Below are positions 1 to 7,287 of a stretch of DNA of 10,476 nucleotides, piece by piece; position 1 is the first letter of the stretch; each line of letters starts with the position of its first letter. This DNA comes from Proteobacteria bacterium UBA2383 (GTDB lineage Bacteria > Pseudomonadota > Gammaproteobacteria > Competibacterales > Competibacteraceae). The stretch lies in the NCBI GenBank assembly GCA_002343485.1, contig DDST01000098.1, positions 2,188-12,663 of the forward strand, given 5' to 3'. The position numbers were made by a program, and so were the translations under genes. The notes beneath the pieces are model-generated. The model searched no databases, was not told the DNA's origin, and saw only the letters and a program-made list of their open reading frames with translations.

Positions 1-1
1 G

Positions 2-709
2 ATGCTGTCCTACCTGCCGGGCGTGGACCTGAAGCCGAACCGTTTCGGCTCGCCAGGATTCCCGGTCTATGGCTACGACATCCGGGTCATCGACGAAGGT
101 ACAGGCGAGGAAGTTCCGCGAGGAGAAAAGGGCGTGCTGGTAGTCGAGCCGCCCTTGCCGCCGGGCTGCCTGAGCACAGTCTGGGGTGACGATAAGCGCT
201 TTGTGCAGAGTTACTTCTCTAGCTTTAAGGAGTTACTTTACACGTCCTCTGACTGGGCGGTGCGTGATGAGGATGGTTACTTCTTCATCCTGGGCCGCAC
301 TGACGACGTGATTAACGTTGCAGGTCACCGGCTGGGTACCCGTGAAATCGAAGAGGCGATTCAATCCCATGCGGCAGTGGCCGAGGTCGCGGTGATTGGC
401 GTGGCCGACAAGGTTAAGGGTCAAGTGCCGGTAGGTTTCTGCCGGCTCAAGGATCCGGCGCAACTTGACGCGGCAGGCGCCACTGAACGGATGGAGAAGG
501 AAATTATCGCCAAGGTGCAGGAACTGCTGGGCGCGGTGGCCAAACCCCATGCCGTTCACTTTGTCAGCGCGTTGCCGAAAACCCGTTCCGGCAAATTGCT
601 GCGGCGCTCGATTCAGGCACTGGCCGAAGGGCGCGATCCCGGCGATCTGTCCACCTTGGACGATCCGAACTCACTGGAAGAAGTGCGCCGGGCGATTGAA
701 CATCACTAA
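2..709 (+). CDS. prpE: Propionyl-CoA synthetase, C-terminal part (5' end outside window)
   Basis: This is the last 235 residues of an acyl-CoA synthetase of the AMP-forming (ANL) superfamily; a full PrpE is about 630 residues. The Met codon at position 2 is internal and the true start lies upstream. The enzyme activates propionate with ATP and CoA through a propionyl-adenylate. Visible hallmarks are the segment PLPPGCLSTVWGDD (51-64), the hinge motif GRTDDVINVAGHRLGTREIE (98-117), which starts the mobile C-terminal domain, and PKTRSGKLLRR (192-202), whose Lys198 is the residue used for adenylation and regulated by acetylation in this family. The ending GRDPGDLSTLDDP (210-222) matches enterobacterial PrpE from memory better than acetyl-CoA synthetase. 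No prp-cycle gene follows, so linkage to prpBCD would have to be upstream. Transcription should stop at the hairpin just downstream. Acs is the alternative but fits less well. Confidence 0.9.
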   Translation: MLSYLPGVDLKPNRFGSPGFPVYGYDIRVIDEGTGEEVPRGEKGVLVVEPPLPPGCLSTVWGDDKRFVQSYFSSFKELLYTSSDWAVRDEDGYFFILGRTDDVINVAGHRLGTREIEEAIQSHAAVAEVAVIGVADKVKGQVPVGFCRLKDPAQLDAAGATERMEKEIIAKVQELLGAVAKPHAVHFVSALPKTRSGKLLRRSIQALAEGRDPGDLSTLDDPNSLEEVRRAIEHH

Positions 710-736
710 GCGCTTTCACGGGCACGTTGTTTAATC

Positions 737-771
737 AATCCCGTCCCTCCGCTAGAGGGACGGGATTTTTG
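737..771 (+). terminator. Intrinsic terminator after prpE
   Basis: A perfect 13-bp stem pairs 737-749 (AATCCCGTCCCTC) with 755-767, around a 5-nt loop CGCTA (750-754). It runs straight into a T tract (766-770), then G and further T-rich sequence. It lies 28 nt after the prpE stop. It also sits in the convergent gap before the end of the aroF-type gene (785). On the minus strand the stem is followed by GATTAAAC rather than a T run, so it should work mainly for prpE. Confidence 0.88.
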
Positions 772-784
772 TTGTCTTCGCTAA

Positions 785-1852
785 TCAGGCTGCACTGCGT
801 CCAGACAGTAGGCCTTTCAATTTGGCCGCAGTCTCGCGCAGCATTTTCCCGGTGGTTGTCCAGTCCACACAGGCGTCAGTTACCGATATGCCATACTTGA
901 GCTGGCTGCGGTCCGCTGGAATCGATTGGCTGCCCCATTCCAGGTTGCTCTCGATCATCAACCCAACGATGGATTGATTGCCTTCTATGATCTGGTGGGT
1001 GCAGTCGCGCATCACCAGCGGCTGCATGGCAGGATCTTTGAAGGCATTGGCGTGGCTGCAATCGACAACAATGTTGACGGGCAATTTTTTATCACGCAGC
1101 GCCTTTTCGCAGAGGGCGATCGAGACTGAGTCATAGTTGGGACGGTCGCCGCCGCGTAAGACAACATGGCCATAGCGATTGCCCAGGGTGCGGATCACCG
1201 CTGATTGGCCGAGCGGGTTAATGCCCAGAAAGCTATGGGGACGCGCAGCGGATTGTAAGGCGTTAATCGCTACATCCAGGTTGCCATTGGTGCCGTTCTT
1301 GAAACCGACCGGGCTGGATAGCCCGCTGGCGATTTCGCGATGGGTCTGTGATTCGGTGGTGCGGGCGCCAATGGCAGTCCAAGCGACCAGATCAGAGATA
1401 TACTGCGGAATGATAGGATCTAATGCCTCGATACCCGCCGGTAGCCCCATCTCCGCCAATTCCAGCAGTAAGCCGCGGGCGATCTGTAAGCCTTCATCAA
1501 TATGGAAGGTATCGTCCATTCGCGGATCGTTGATTAAGCCTTTCCAGCCAACCGTCGTGCGCGGTTTCTCGAAATATACGCGCATGACTATGAATAGCGT
1601 GTCGTTGACCTCGTCAGCCAGCGCTTTCAAACGCCGGGCGTAATCGCGGGCCGCTTCAACATCGTGGATGGAACAGGGGCCAACAACCACGAATAATCGC
1701 GGGTCCTGGCGGTCCAGGATGCGTTTGATCGTTTCCCGCGCTTGGAACACAGTGTCTGCGGCTGCTTCGCTGAGTGGCAGGCGTTGCTTGATCTCCTCAG
1801 GCGTGGGTAAAACTTCCAAGGCGGCGACATTGACGTTGTACAGGTTTTGCAT
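785..1852 (-). CDS. aroF: 3-deoxy-7-phosphoheptulonate (DAHP) synthase, class I, AroF-like
   Basis: It catalyses the first step of the shikimate pathway: phosphoenolpyruvate plus erythrose 4-phosphate to DAHP, in the cytoplasm. At 355 residues it has the usual class I length. Visible motifs are GPCSIHD (58-64), RVYFEKPRTTVGWKG (91-105), GARTTESQTHR (162-172), PVGFKNG (181-187) and DCSHAN (264-269). By alignment with E. coli AroG the metal ligands are Cys60, His267, Glu301 and Asp326, all present. The N terminus (MQNLYNVNVAALEVLPTPEE) and EALDP, LMIESN and VTDAC resemble the tyrosine-sensitive isozyme AroF more than AroG or AroH. The isozyme call, and hence tyrosine inhibition, is inference. 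The gene begins 39 nt after the HAD phosphatase on the same strand. No strong Shine-Dalgarno is visible before its ATG. It may be co-transcribed with fis and the HAD gene or have its own promoter inside the HAD gene. Confidence 0.93.
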   Translation of the reverse strand: MQNLYNVNVAALEVLPTPEEIKQRLPLSEAAADTVFQARETIKRILDRQDPRLFVVVGPCSIHDVEAARDYARRLKALADEVNDTLFIVMRVYFEKPRTTVGWKGLINDPRMDDTFHIDEGLQIARGLLLELAEMGLPAGIEALDPIIPQYISDLVAWTAIGARTTESQTHREIASGLSSPVGFKNGTNGNLDVAINALQSAARPHSFLGINPLGQSAVIRTLGNRYGHVVLRGGDRPNYDSVSIALCEKALRDKKLPVNIVVDCSHANAFKDPAMQPLVMRDCTHQIIEGNQSIVGLMIESNLEWGSQSIPADRSQLKYGISVTDACVDWTTTGKMLRETAAKLKGLLSGRSAA

Positions 1853-1891
1853 GGGCGTAAGATTAAGTGAGTAAATGAAAAATAATGGAGG

Positions 1892-2548
1892 TTAGCCTCG
1901 CAAGCTAATAATTGGCCAGCCACGCGCTTTAGCATAGTTGGTGAGGGTCGCGTCAGGGTCCACCGCTACTGGATAGGTAACCCGGTCGAGCAGCGGCAGA
2001 TCGTTGTGGGAATCGCTATAGAACCAGCTTCTTGCGAGATTACCGCCGGTTTCCATCAGCCAAGCGTTAAGCCGTTCCACTTTGCCGTGCTGGAAGCAAG
2101 GAATTCCTGTTGATCGGCCCGTATAGCGGCCATCAACATATTCTGGTTCGCTGGCTAGCAAATGTGATACGCCGAGCCGTTCAGCGATGGGTGCGGTGAT
2201 AAAGCGATTAGTGGCAGTAATAATCAGCAGGGTGTCGCCGGCCACGCGGTGCCGGTTCAGTAATTCATCTGCCTTTGGCAGCAGGATTGGCTGGATTTTC
2301 TCTTCCAGGAACCGCTCGCGCCAAGCCAGCAGCTCAGCCAATGGATGTTCGGCTAGCGGTTGCAGCATGAACGCCAGAAAGGCATAGATATCGAGCGTGC
2401 CCGCTCGATATTCGTCATAAAAGCGTTGATTTTCGCGTTCGTAATGCGCACCGTCGACCAACCCCTGTTCGATGAGAAACTGGCCCCAAAGATAATCGCT
2501 ATCACCTCCCAGCAGGGTGTTGTCAAGATCAAAAATCGCTAGAGCCAT
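1892..2548 (-). CDS. HAD-IB family phosphatase, histidinol-phosphatase/SerB-like
   Basis: This is a 218-residue soluble haloacid dehalogenase-type phosphatase. The catalytic motifs are FDLDNTLL (6-13; nucleophile Asp7, acid/base Asp9), ITATN (110-114; Thr111), Lys156 in HGK, and YSDSHNDLPLL (177-187; Mg-binding Asp179 and Asp183). The cap is the helical insert between residues 15 and 90. The sequence strongly recalls Pseudomonas HAD-IB proteins, which I recall being reported as histidinol-phosphate phosphatases; older annotations say phosphoserine phosphatase-like. The substrate is therefore unproven. I chose the ATG at 2548 because MALAIFDLDNT is the family N terminus. The open frame continues to 2821, but that part overlaps fis in another frame and has no HAD similarity. 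The start lies 7 nt after the fis stop, so translational coupling is likely, and aroF-like follows 39 nt downstream. Confidence 0.85.
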   Translation of the reverse strand: MALAIFDLDNTLLGGDSDYLWGQFLIEQGLVDGAHYERENQRFYDEYRAGTLDIYAFLAFMLQPLAEHPLAELLAWRERFLEEKIQPILLPKADELLNRHRVAGDTLLIITATNRFITAPIAERLGVSHLLASEPEYVDGRYTGRSTGIPCFQHGKVERLNAWLMETGGNLARSWFYSDSHNDLPLLDRVTYPVAVDPDATLTNYAKARGWPIISLRG

Positions 2549-2555
2549 AAAATCA

Positions 2556-2849
2556 TCATCGTTGCCGTGTTTGCGCGGGTTCAACGAAACCGTATTGCCG
2601 GAGTTTTTTTCGTAAGGTGCCACGATTGATACCGAGTAGATCGGCTGCCCGGGTCTGATTGCCGCCCGTGCGCTGCATGACGATCTCCAACAACGGCGGC
2701 TCCACCTCCTGTAACACCAAATCGTACAGACGGCTGGGCTGCTGATCGCCAAGATTGTGAAAATAGATGCGTAGCGCCTCATAGACATGATTGCGCAATG
2801 GCGTGGCGGGCAGCAGGTCAACGGGAGGATCGGGGTTATTATTGTTCAT
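2556..2849 (-). CDS. fis: Fis family nucleoid-associated DNA-binding protein
   Basis: This 97-residue protein is close to E. coli Fis (98 residues), a homodimeric nucleoid protein that bends DNA and regulates rRNA, tRNA and many other promoters in fast growth. Residues 16-60 match the dimerisation core (PLRNHVYEALRIYFHNL, then LYDLVLQEVEPPLLEIVMQ). Residues 63-87 form the helix-turn-helix (GNQTRAADLLGINRGTLRKK, then LRQYGF), with the DNA-contacting Asn, Thr, Arg and Lys positions intact. After GF there is a short tail, VEPAQTRQR, which E. coli Fis lacks. The Asn- and Pro-rich N terminus (residues 2-9) differs from the E. coli beta-hairpin arm that contacts Fin/Hin recombinases. It is not preceded by dusB, the usual gammaproteobacterial partner. 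Instead it heads a run with a HAD phosphatase and a DAHP synthase. The Shine-Dalgarno before the ATG is weak. Confidence 0.93.
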   Translation of the reverse strand: MNNNNPDPPVDLLPATPLRNHVYEALRIYFHNLGDQQPSRLYDLVLQEVEPPLLEIVMQRTGGNQTRAADLLGINRGTLRKKLRQYGFVEPAQTRQR

Positions 2850-2941
2850 TGAAAAAGACGCTCGCTATCGGCAATTCGGGCAGAGTTACTTAAAGTGGAA
2901 ACCGATGGGCATGATTAGGGTTGTTTGGAGAAAAGATGGTT

Positions 2942-2970
2942 ATCATACCGGAGTGCGTCATGAGGATGAA
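2942..2970 (-). promoter_or_regulatory. Candidate sigma-70 promoter for fis run (weak)
   Basis: On the minus strand, TATGAT (2947-2942, five of six consensus bases) lies 17 nt downstream of TTCATC (2970-2965, three of six). This would start transcription near 2935 and give a leader of about 85 nt before fis. The spacing is ideal but the -35 box is poor. The site falls in the 191-bp divergent spacer between fis and the arnT-like gene, where a fis promoter is expected. I found no convincing promoter for the plus-strand gene; CATAAT at 3014-3019 is a possible -10 without a -35. Confidence 0.27.
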
Positions 2971-3040
2971 GTGGCATTACTAAGTAGGGCCTCATTCTCG
3001 AACACGACGGACTCATAATCACGGTGAAAAAGACATTAGC

Positions 3041-4738
3041 ATGATCGAGATAGATACGCATTCCTTGCAGTCCCCGAATATTTCCCGATGGTTCCTGTTG
3101 AGTTTGCTGGTGATCTTTACCCTGGTCTGGTTCAGCAATCTCGAATCTCGCAAGCTGTTCCGCCCCGATGAAGGGCGCTATGCCGAGATCGCCCGTGAGA
3201 TGGCCGTGTCCGGAGATTGGGTGACGCCCCGCTTGAATGGCCTGAAGTATTTTGAGAAACCCCCCCTGCAATACTGGGCGACGGCGGCGGCGTTTAAGTT
3301 GTTCGGTGAACATCACTGGACGGCGCGCTGGTGGCCGGCGGCCACCGCTTTTGCCGGTGTATTGCTGATGTTCTGGGTGGGCCGCCGGCTCTATGGCGAG
3401 GCGGCCGGCCTGGCGGCGGCAGCAGCGCTTGGAGGGTGTACCTGGTTCCTTTTCAATGCGCATTTCAATTCCCTGGATGCCGGGTTGACGGCTTTCCTGA
3501 CCGTGGCCCTGCTAAGCTTCCTGATGGCTCAACGCCCCGGCGCGGCAAAAAAAGAGAATCGCAATTGGATGCTGACGGTTTGGGCGGCGCTGGCGCTGGC
3601 AGTCCTTAGCAAAGGCTTGATCGGCGTCGTGTTGCCGGGTGCGGTGCTGACACTGTATATCCTGATCGAGCGCGACTGGCGGATGCTGACCCGTCTGCAT
3701 CTGGGCAAGGGGCTGGCACTGTTTCTGCTGATCGCTGCGCCGTGGTTCATCGCTGTCTCGCTGATCAACGATGAATTCGCCCGGTTCTTTTTCATCCACG
3801 AGCATTTTGCGCGGTTTACGACCGATGTCCACCGGCGCACAGGGGCTTGGTGGTATTTCGTTCCTGAGCTCGTGATCGGCTTGATGCCGTGGACGCTGTT
3901 TGTCGCGGTGCGGTTGCGTGATGGCTGGCGGCGCGAAGGGGAACGGGGAACATTGCAACCCTTACGCCTGTTGTTGATCTGGGCGGCCTTTATTTTTATG
4001 TTCTTCAGCGTCTCGCATTCTAAATTGCCCTCCTACATTCTGCCGGTGTTTCCAGCACTGGCCTTGTTTGCCGGGGTCGAGATGCAGCGGATGAAACCGG
4101 AAATTCTAAGCGGTTTGGCCTGGGGGCTGGCGGCCATCGGCGGGGTATTGCTGCTCGTCGTGCTGCTGGAGGGCGAACGCCTGGCCCAGATGTTTTCCAA
4201 GGACACCTCCCCGTTTGAGATCGTCCGTTACTTTGTACCCTGGATCCTGGCTTCCATTGCCACGTTCACTGCCGGCGCCAGCGCCGCTGCCGGATTATTT
4301 CGCCAAACAGCCTGCACCACTGGCGTCGTCGTTCTGGCGTTTGGCAGTCTCGGCGCCGGCATTCTCGCCATGAACGGCCACAATGAGTTATCCCGGTTAT
4401 ACTCCGCTGATGATATCGTCGAAAAGATTGAGGCGGAATATGGACCCTTTGACCGTAACGCGCCCTTCTACAGCATTGAAATGCATGATCAGACATTGCC
4501 ATTCTATCTCAAGCGCACGGTCACCCTGGTGCAATATATCGATGAATTTGCCTTGGGGCTGGCGGCAGAACCGGAGAAGGGCATTGCGCAGGTCGGGGAT
4601 TGGAAATCGCGCTGGCAGGCGCTGGAGCGAGGCTATGCCATCATGAATCCTCACAACTATCAACACTTCACCGCTGAGGGGCTGCCGATGCGTCTCTTGG
4701 CCCGCGACCCGCGCCGGGTGATCGTGAGCCGCCAATGA
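3041..4738 (+). CDS. ArnT-like lipid-linked sugar transferase (GT83/PMT superfamily)
   Basis: This is a 565-residue polytopic inner-membrane protein, close to ArnT in length (about 550). ArnT uses undecaprenyl-phosphate amino sugar as donor and modifies lipid A phosphates on the periplasmic side. The first membrane segment is at 16-32. The periplasmic loop after it carries RPDEGRYAEIAREM (41-54; Asp43-Glu44) and YFEKPPLQYW (70-79; Glu72-Lys73), which are the signature catalytic-loop motifs of ArnT-type enzymes. Further marks are FNSLDAGLTAF (142-152; Asp146), the HEHFARFT loop (253-260) and SHSKLPSYILP (325-335). About ten more hydrophobic segments lead to a soluble C-terminal domain from about residue 455. 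The stop overlaps the next start by 4 bp (ATGA), so it is the first gene of a translationally coupled operon with ArnE-, ArnB- and ArnC-like genes. Sugar and acceptor are not proven. Seven consecutive Cs lie at 3260-3266 in the EKPPL codons. Confidence 0.85.
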   Translation: MIEIDTHSLQSPNISRWFLLSLLVIFTLVWFSNLESRKLFRPDEGRYAEIAREMAVSGDWVTPRLNGLKYFEKPPLQYWATAAAFKLFGEHHWTARWWPAATAFAGVLLMFWVGRRLYGEAAGLAAAAALGGCTWFLFNAHFNSLDAGLTAFLTVALLSFLMAQRPGAAKKENRNWMLTVWAALALAVLSKGLIGVVLPGAVLTLYILIERDWRMLTRLHLGKGLALFLLIAAPWFIAVSLINDEFARFFFIHEHFARFTTDVHRRTGAWWYFVPELVIGLMPWTLFVAVRLRDGWRREGERGTLQPLRLLLIWAAFIFMFFSVSHSKLPSYILPVFPALALFAGVEMQRMKPEILSGLAWGLAAIGGVLLLVVLLEGERLAQMFSKDTSPFEIVRYFVPWILASIATFTAGASAAAGLFRQTACTTGVVVLAFGSLGAGILAMNGHNELSRLYSADDIVEKIEAEYGPFDRNAPFYSIEMHDQTLPFYLKRTVTLVQYIDEFALGLAAEPEKGIAQVGDWKSRWQALERGYAIMNPHNYQHFTAEGLPMRLLARDPRRVIVSRQ

Positions 4739-5106
4739 CCCTCGCTAGTTTTGCCTTGATTCTGACCGGTGTGTTGCTCAACGCCGCTGCACAGTTATTG
4801 CTGAAGGCGGGAACCAATGCGCTTGGGGTGATTACCCCCACTGTTTCCAATGCCTTGCCGCTGGCTGGGTCCATTGCCACCAATCCGCATTTCCTCGGCG
4901 GTTTTGCCTGCTATGGTGTCAGTGTCCTGGTGTGGATTCTGGCCCTGTCGCGGGTGCCGGTGAGCATCGCCTATCCCATGCTCTCCATTGGCTATGTGGT
5001 CAATGCCTTGGCCGCTGGGTATTTGTTTGGCGAGGCGCTGACCGGCGGGCGCTGGCTCGGCATGGGCTTTATCATCGCCGGCATTGTTCTGCTTGCGAGA
5101 TCCTAA
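4735..5106 (+). CDS. ArnE-like small EamA/SMR-type flippase subunit
   Basis: This 123-residue hydrophobic protein has four likely membrane helices (about 3-24, 52-71, 76-98 and 104-122), the layout of small multidrug resistance proteins and of the ArnE/ArnF undecaprenyl-phosphate-aminoarabinose flippase subunits. The stretch VPVSIAYPMLSIGYVVNALA (74-93) and the end GMGFIIAGIVLLA are close to E. coli ArnE from memory. The expected role is moving the lipid-linked sugar from the cytoplasmic to the periplasmic face for the upstream transferase. It starts inside the stop of that gene (ATGA overlap) and ends 2 nt before the aminotransferase start. Only one subunit is encoded here, whereas E. coli uses the ArnE/ArnF pair, so a homodimer or a distant partner is implied. 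Drug export is a less likely alternative given the neighbours. Confidence 0.8.
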   Translation: MTLASFALILTGVLLNAAAQLLLKAGTNALGVITPTVSNALPLAGSIATNPHFLGGFACYGVSVLVWILALSRVPVSIAYPMLSIGYVVNALAAGYLFGEALTGGRWLGMGFIIAGIVLLARS

Positions 5107-5108
5107 CT

Positions 5109-6284
5109 ATGGCATCACTTCCTTATCTGCCTTTTGCCCGTCCGGCGCTGGATGAAGAGACCATCGCGGGTGTGGCCGAGGTGCTGCGCTCCGGCTGGAT
5201 CACGACCGGGCCGCAGGTCAAAAATTTTGAGGCAGCCCTCTCCCATTATCTGGATGGCCGTCCGGTGCGGGTTCTAAGCTCAGCGACGGCCGCGCTGGAA
5301 GTTGCGTTGCAACTGTGCGGTATCGGTCCCGGCGCTGAAGTCATTACTCCGTCGCAAACGTTCTTCGCCGCACCGAATATGATCGCCAAGGTGGGGGCGA
5401 CACCCGTGTTTGCCGATGTGGATCTGGTCAGCCGCAATCTAGACTTCGACGCAGTGGAGCGCGCTATTACTCCGCACACCCGCGCGATCATGCCCACCCA
5501 CTTTGCTGGGTTGCCGGTGGATATGGATCGTCTGTATGCGATCGCCCGGCAACACCGGTTACGGGTTATCGAGGATGCCGCCCTGGCGATTGGTTCCAGT
5601 TGGCGTGGCCGGCGGATCGGCAGTTTCGGCGATCTAACCGTATTCAGCTTTCATCCGAATAAAAACATGACGGCGATTGAGGGCGGGGCGCTGGTGCTCA
5701 ATGACGAGACTGAAGCGCGCGAGGTGGAAATATTGCGTTTCCACGGCATCACCCGGTTGTCTGACGGCACGCGCGATGTCACCTTTCCCGGCGGCAAGTT
5801 TAACCTGCCCGATGTCAACGCCCGGATCGGCATTGGCCAGCTCGCCCGGCTTAATGTCTTCAACGCCCAGCGCCGTGAGCTGGTTGCCGAGTATTTCCGG
5901 CAATTTCCGTCCGGCACGCCCTGCCTGTTGCCGCACCCGGGCTATCCAGGGGATGAAGCTGGGCATAGCTGGAATTTATTCGCGCCGCTGTTGCCGCTGG
6001 ACCGGTTGACGATCGGCCGCCAGCAGTTTCGCGCGGCCCTGGAAGCACGCGGCATTGGCACTGGCATCTCCTACGAGGCAGCGCATCTGACCACCCTGTT
6101 CCGCCGGTATGGTCACCATGAAGGGGAATTGCCGAATACCGAACGGATCGCCCGGGAAACGGTGACGCTGCCATTGTTTCCAGCTATGACCCACGCCGAT
6201 GTGAAGCGAGTTTGTAATGCGGTTGGCGAGGTGCTGGCGGGTCATTGTTCACTCCCCGGCGAAAGGGGAGAGGATCTCCGATGA
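5109..6284 (+). CDS. ArnB-like PLP-dependent sugar aminotransferase (DegT/DnrJ/EryC1/StrS)
   Basis: This is a 391-residue cytoplasmic aminotransferase, expected to add an amino group from glutamate to a UDP-4-keto sugar. Family marks are LRSGWITTGPQVKNFE (26-41), SSATAALEVALQLCGIG (57-73), TPSQTFFAAPNMI (80-92), the PLP-nitrogen aspartate in VIEDAA (153-158; Asp156), the Schiff-base lysine in SFHPNKN (180-186; Lys185), EGGALV (191-196), KFNLPDVNARIGIGQL (230-245), and a C-terminal GIGTGISYEAAHL (315-327). Overall it resembles ArnB, including the N terminus LPFARPA. One departure is EDAALAIG at 155-162: position 159 is Leu where ArnB has His and relatives have His or Gln. The ATG at 5109 is preferred over an in-frame ATG at 4932 because family similarity starts there, GCGAGA lies upstream, and the longer form would overlap the flippase gene. 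The last residues (380-391) look added on. The stop overlaps the arnC-like start. Confidence 0.87.
   Translation: MASLPYLPFARPALDEETIAGVAEVLRSGWITTGPQVKNFEAALSHYLDGRPVRVLSSATAALEVALQLCGIGPGAEVITPSQTFFAAPNMIAKVGATPVFADVDLVSRNLDFDAVERAITPHTRAIMPTHFAGLPVDMDRLYAIARQHRLRVIEDAALAIGSSWRGRRIGSFGDLTVFSFHPNKNMTAIEGGALVLNDETEAREVEILRFHGITRLSDGTRDVTFPGGKFNLPDVNARIGIGQLARLNVFNAQRRELVAEYFRQFPSGTPCLLPHPGYPGDEAGHSWNLFAPLLPLDRLTIGRQQFRAALEARGIGTGISYEAAHLTTLFRRYGHHEGELPNTERIARETVTLPLFPAMTHADVKRVCNAVGEVLAGHCSLPGERGEDLR
6252..6274 (+). promoter_or_regulatory. Hairpin overlapping the arnC-like ribosome binding site
   Basis: CTCCCC (6252-6257) can pair with GGGGAG (6265-6270) around a GGCGAAA loop. The right arm merges into the Shine-Dalgarno GGAGAGGA (6267-6274), which sits 6 nt before the arnC-like ATG (6281). 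A ribosome finishing the arnB-like gene would open this stem, so it may couple translation of the two genes. This is inferred from sequence alone. Confidence 0.4.
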
Positions 6285-7225
6285 GTATTCCCCAACTCTC
6301 CGTCGTCATCCCGGTTTACAACGAACAAGAGACCTTGCCTGCCTTATTTGAGCGGCTCTATCCGGCTTTGGATGCGCTGGATGTATCCTATGAAGTGCTG
6401 TTCATCAACGACGGCAGCCGTGACCGTTCGGCGGCATTATTGAAAGACCAGTACCAGCGCCGGCCCGATGTGACCCGGGTGATTTTGTTCAACGCCAATT
6501 GTGGCCAGCACATGGCGATTATGGCCGGTTTCGAATACTGCCGGGGTGAGCGGGTGGTGACTTTGGATGCTGATCTGCAAAATCCGCCTGAAGAGATTAG
6601 CAAGCTGCTGGCCGCTATGGATCGGGGTCATGACTATGTTGGCAGCGTTCGGCAGACACGAGAGGACAGCCTGTGGCGGCATGTTGCCTCCAAGCTAATG
6701 AACCGGTTGCGTGAGCGGATTACCAAAATCCGTATGACCGATCAGGGCTGCATGTTGCGCGCCTATAGCCGGTCTATCGTCAAAGCGATCGTATCCACCC
6801 GTGAGGTCAGCACGTACATCCCCGCGTTGGCCTATACCTTCGCGGCTCATCCGGCTGAGGTAGCCGTTGCTCACGCTGAGCGCGCTGCGGGCGAATCCAA
6901 GTATTCTCTGTACCAACTGATCCGGCTGAATTTCGATTTGATTACTGGCTTCTCAGTCGTTCCCTTGCAAATGTTCTCGCTGGCTGGGATCGCCCTGTCG
7001 TTGGCCTCGGCAGGATTTGTGGTGTTCCTGGCCATTCGCCGGCTTATTGTTGGTCCAGAGGCTGAAGGTTTATTCACCCTGTTCGGGCTTAATTTTCTGT
7101 TGATCGGCATCCTGCTGTTTGGCATTGGCCTGTTGGGCGAATACATCGGGCGAATTTACCAGCAGGTGCGCGAACGCCCGCGTTTCACTATTCAAGCGAT
7201 TCTGGAGCGGCGCGAAGAAGATTAA
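6281..7225 (+). CDS. ArnC-like polyprenyl-phosphate glycosyltransferase (GT2)
   Basis: This is a 314-residue inner-membrane GT-A enzyme close to ArnC, which transfers the formylated amino sugar from UDP to undecaprenyl phosphate at the cytoplasmic face. Visible marks are VVIPVYNEQETLP (8-20), INDGSRDRS (42-50), NCGQHMAIMAGF (73-84), DADLQNPPEE with the DXD metal site (96-105), VRQTREDS (123-130), QGCMLRAY (155-162) and the GESKYS signature (204-209). Two C-terminal membrane helices follow (about 229-251 and 263-287), then GEYIGRIYQQVRERPRF (286-302). I chose the ATG at 6281 because it overlaps the upstream stop (ATGA), has a strong Shine-Dalgarno and begins the family N terminus. An in-frame ATG at 6245 adds only 12 unrelated residues. 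The paralogous families GtrB and DPM1 are alternatives, but motif identity favours ArnC. Confidence 0.87.
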   Translation: MSIPQLSVVIPVYNEQETLPALFERLYPALDALDVSYEVLFINDGSRDRSAALLKDQYQRRPDVTRVILFNANCGQHMAIMAGFEYCRGERVVTLDADLQNPPEEISKLLAAMDRGHDYVGSVRQTREDSLWRHVASKLMNRLRERITKIRMTDQGCMLRAYSRSIVKAIVSTREVSTYIPALAYTFAAHPAEVAVAHAERAAGESKYSLYQLIRLNFDLITGFSVVPLQMFSLAGIALSLASAGFVVFLAIRRLIVGPEAEGLFTLFGLNFLLIGILLFGIGLLGEYIGRIYQQVRERPRFTIQAILERREED

Positions 7226-7287
7226 CGGGACGGCCATCCTCCCCCAACCCCAATGATTTCCCTCGAACCCAGTAAAGGCTCTTCTCC

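Noticed and set aside
2549..2821. N-terminal extension of the HAD phosphatase frame (91 extra residues)
   Set aside because: It overlaps fis in another frame, shows no HAD similarity, and the family N terminus begins exactly at the ATG at 2548.
2850..3034. 10-bp direct repeat TGAAAAAGAC at 2850-2859 and 3025-3034, as a possible target-site duplication
   Set aside because: The enclosed 165 bp has no terminal inverted repeats or mobile-element features; an A-rich 10-mer may recur by chance.
2880..3040. PmrA or PhoP box upstream of the arnT-like gene
   Set aside because: A single CTTAA at 2889-2893 and GTTT at 2923-2926 occur, but neither has a correctly spaced second half-site, so the known arn regulators are not supported.
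2915..3463. 182-residue open frame on the minus strand across the fis/arnT-like spacer
   Set aside because: It runs antisense to the arnT-like gene, is Arg/Gln/His-rich, matches nothing I recognise, and would cover the divergent promoter region.
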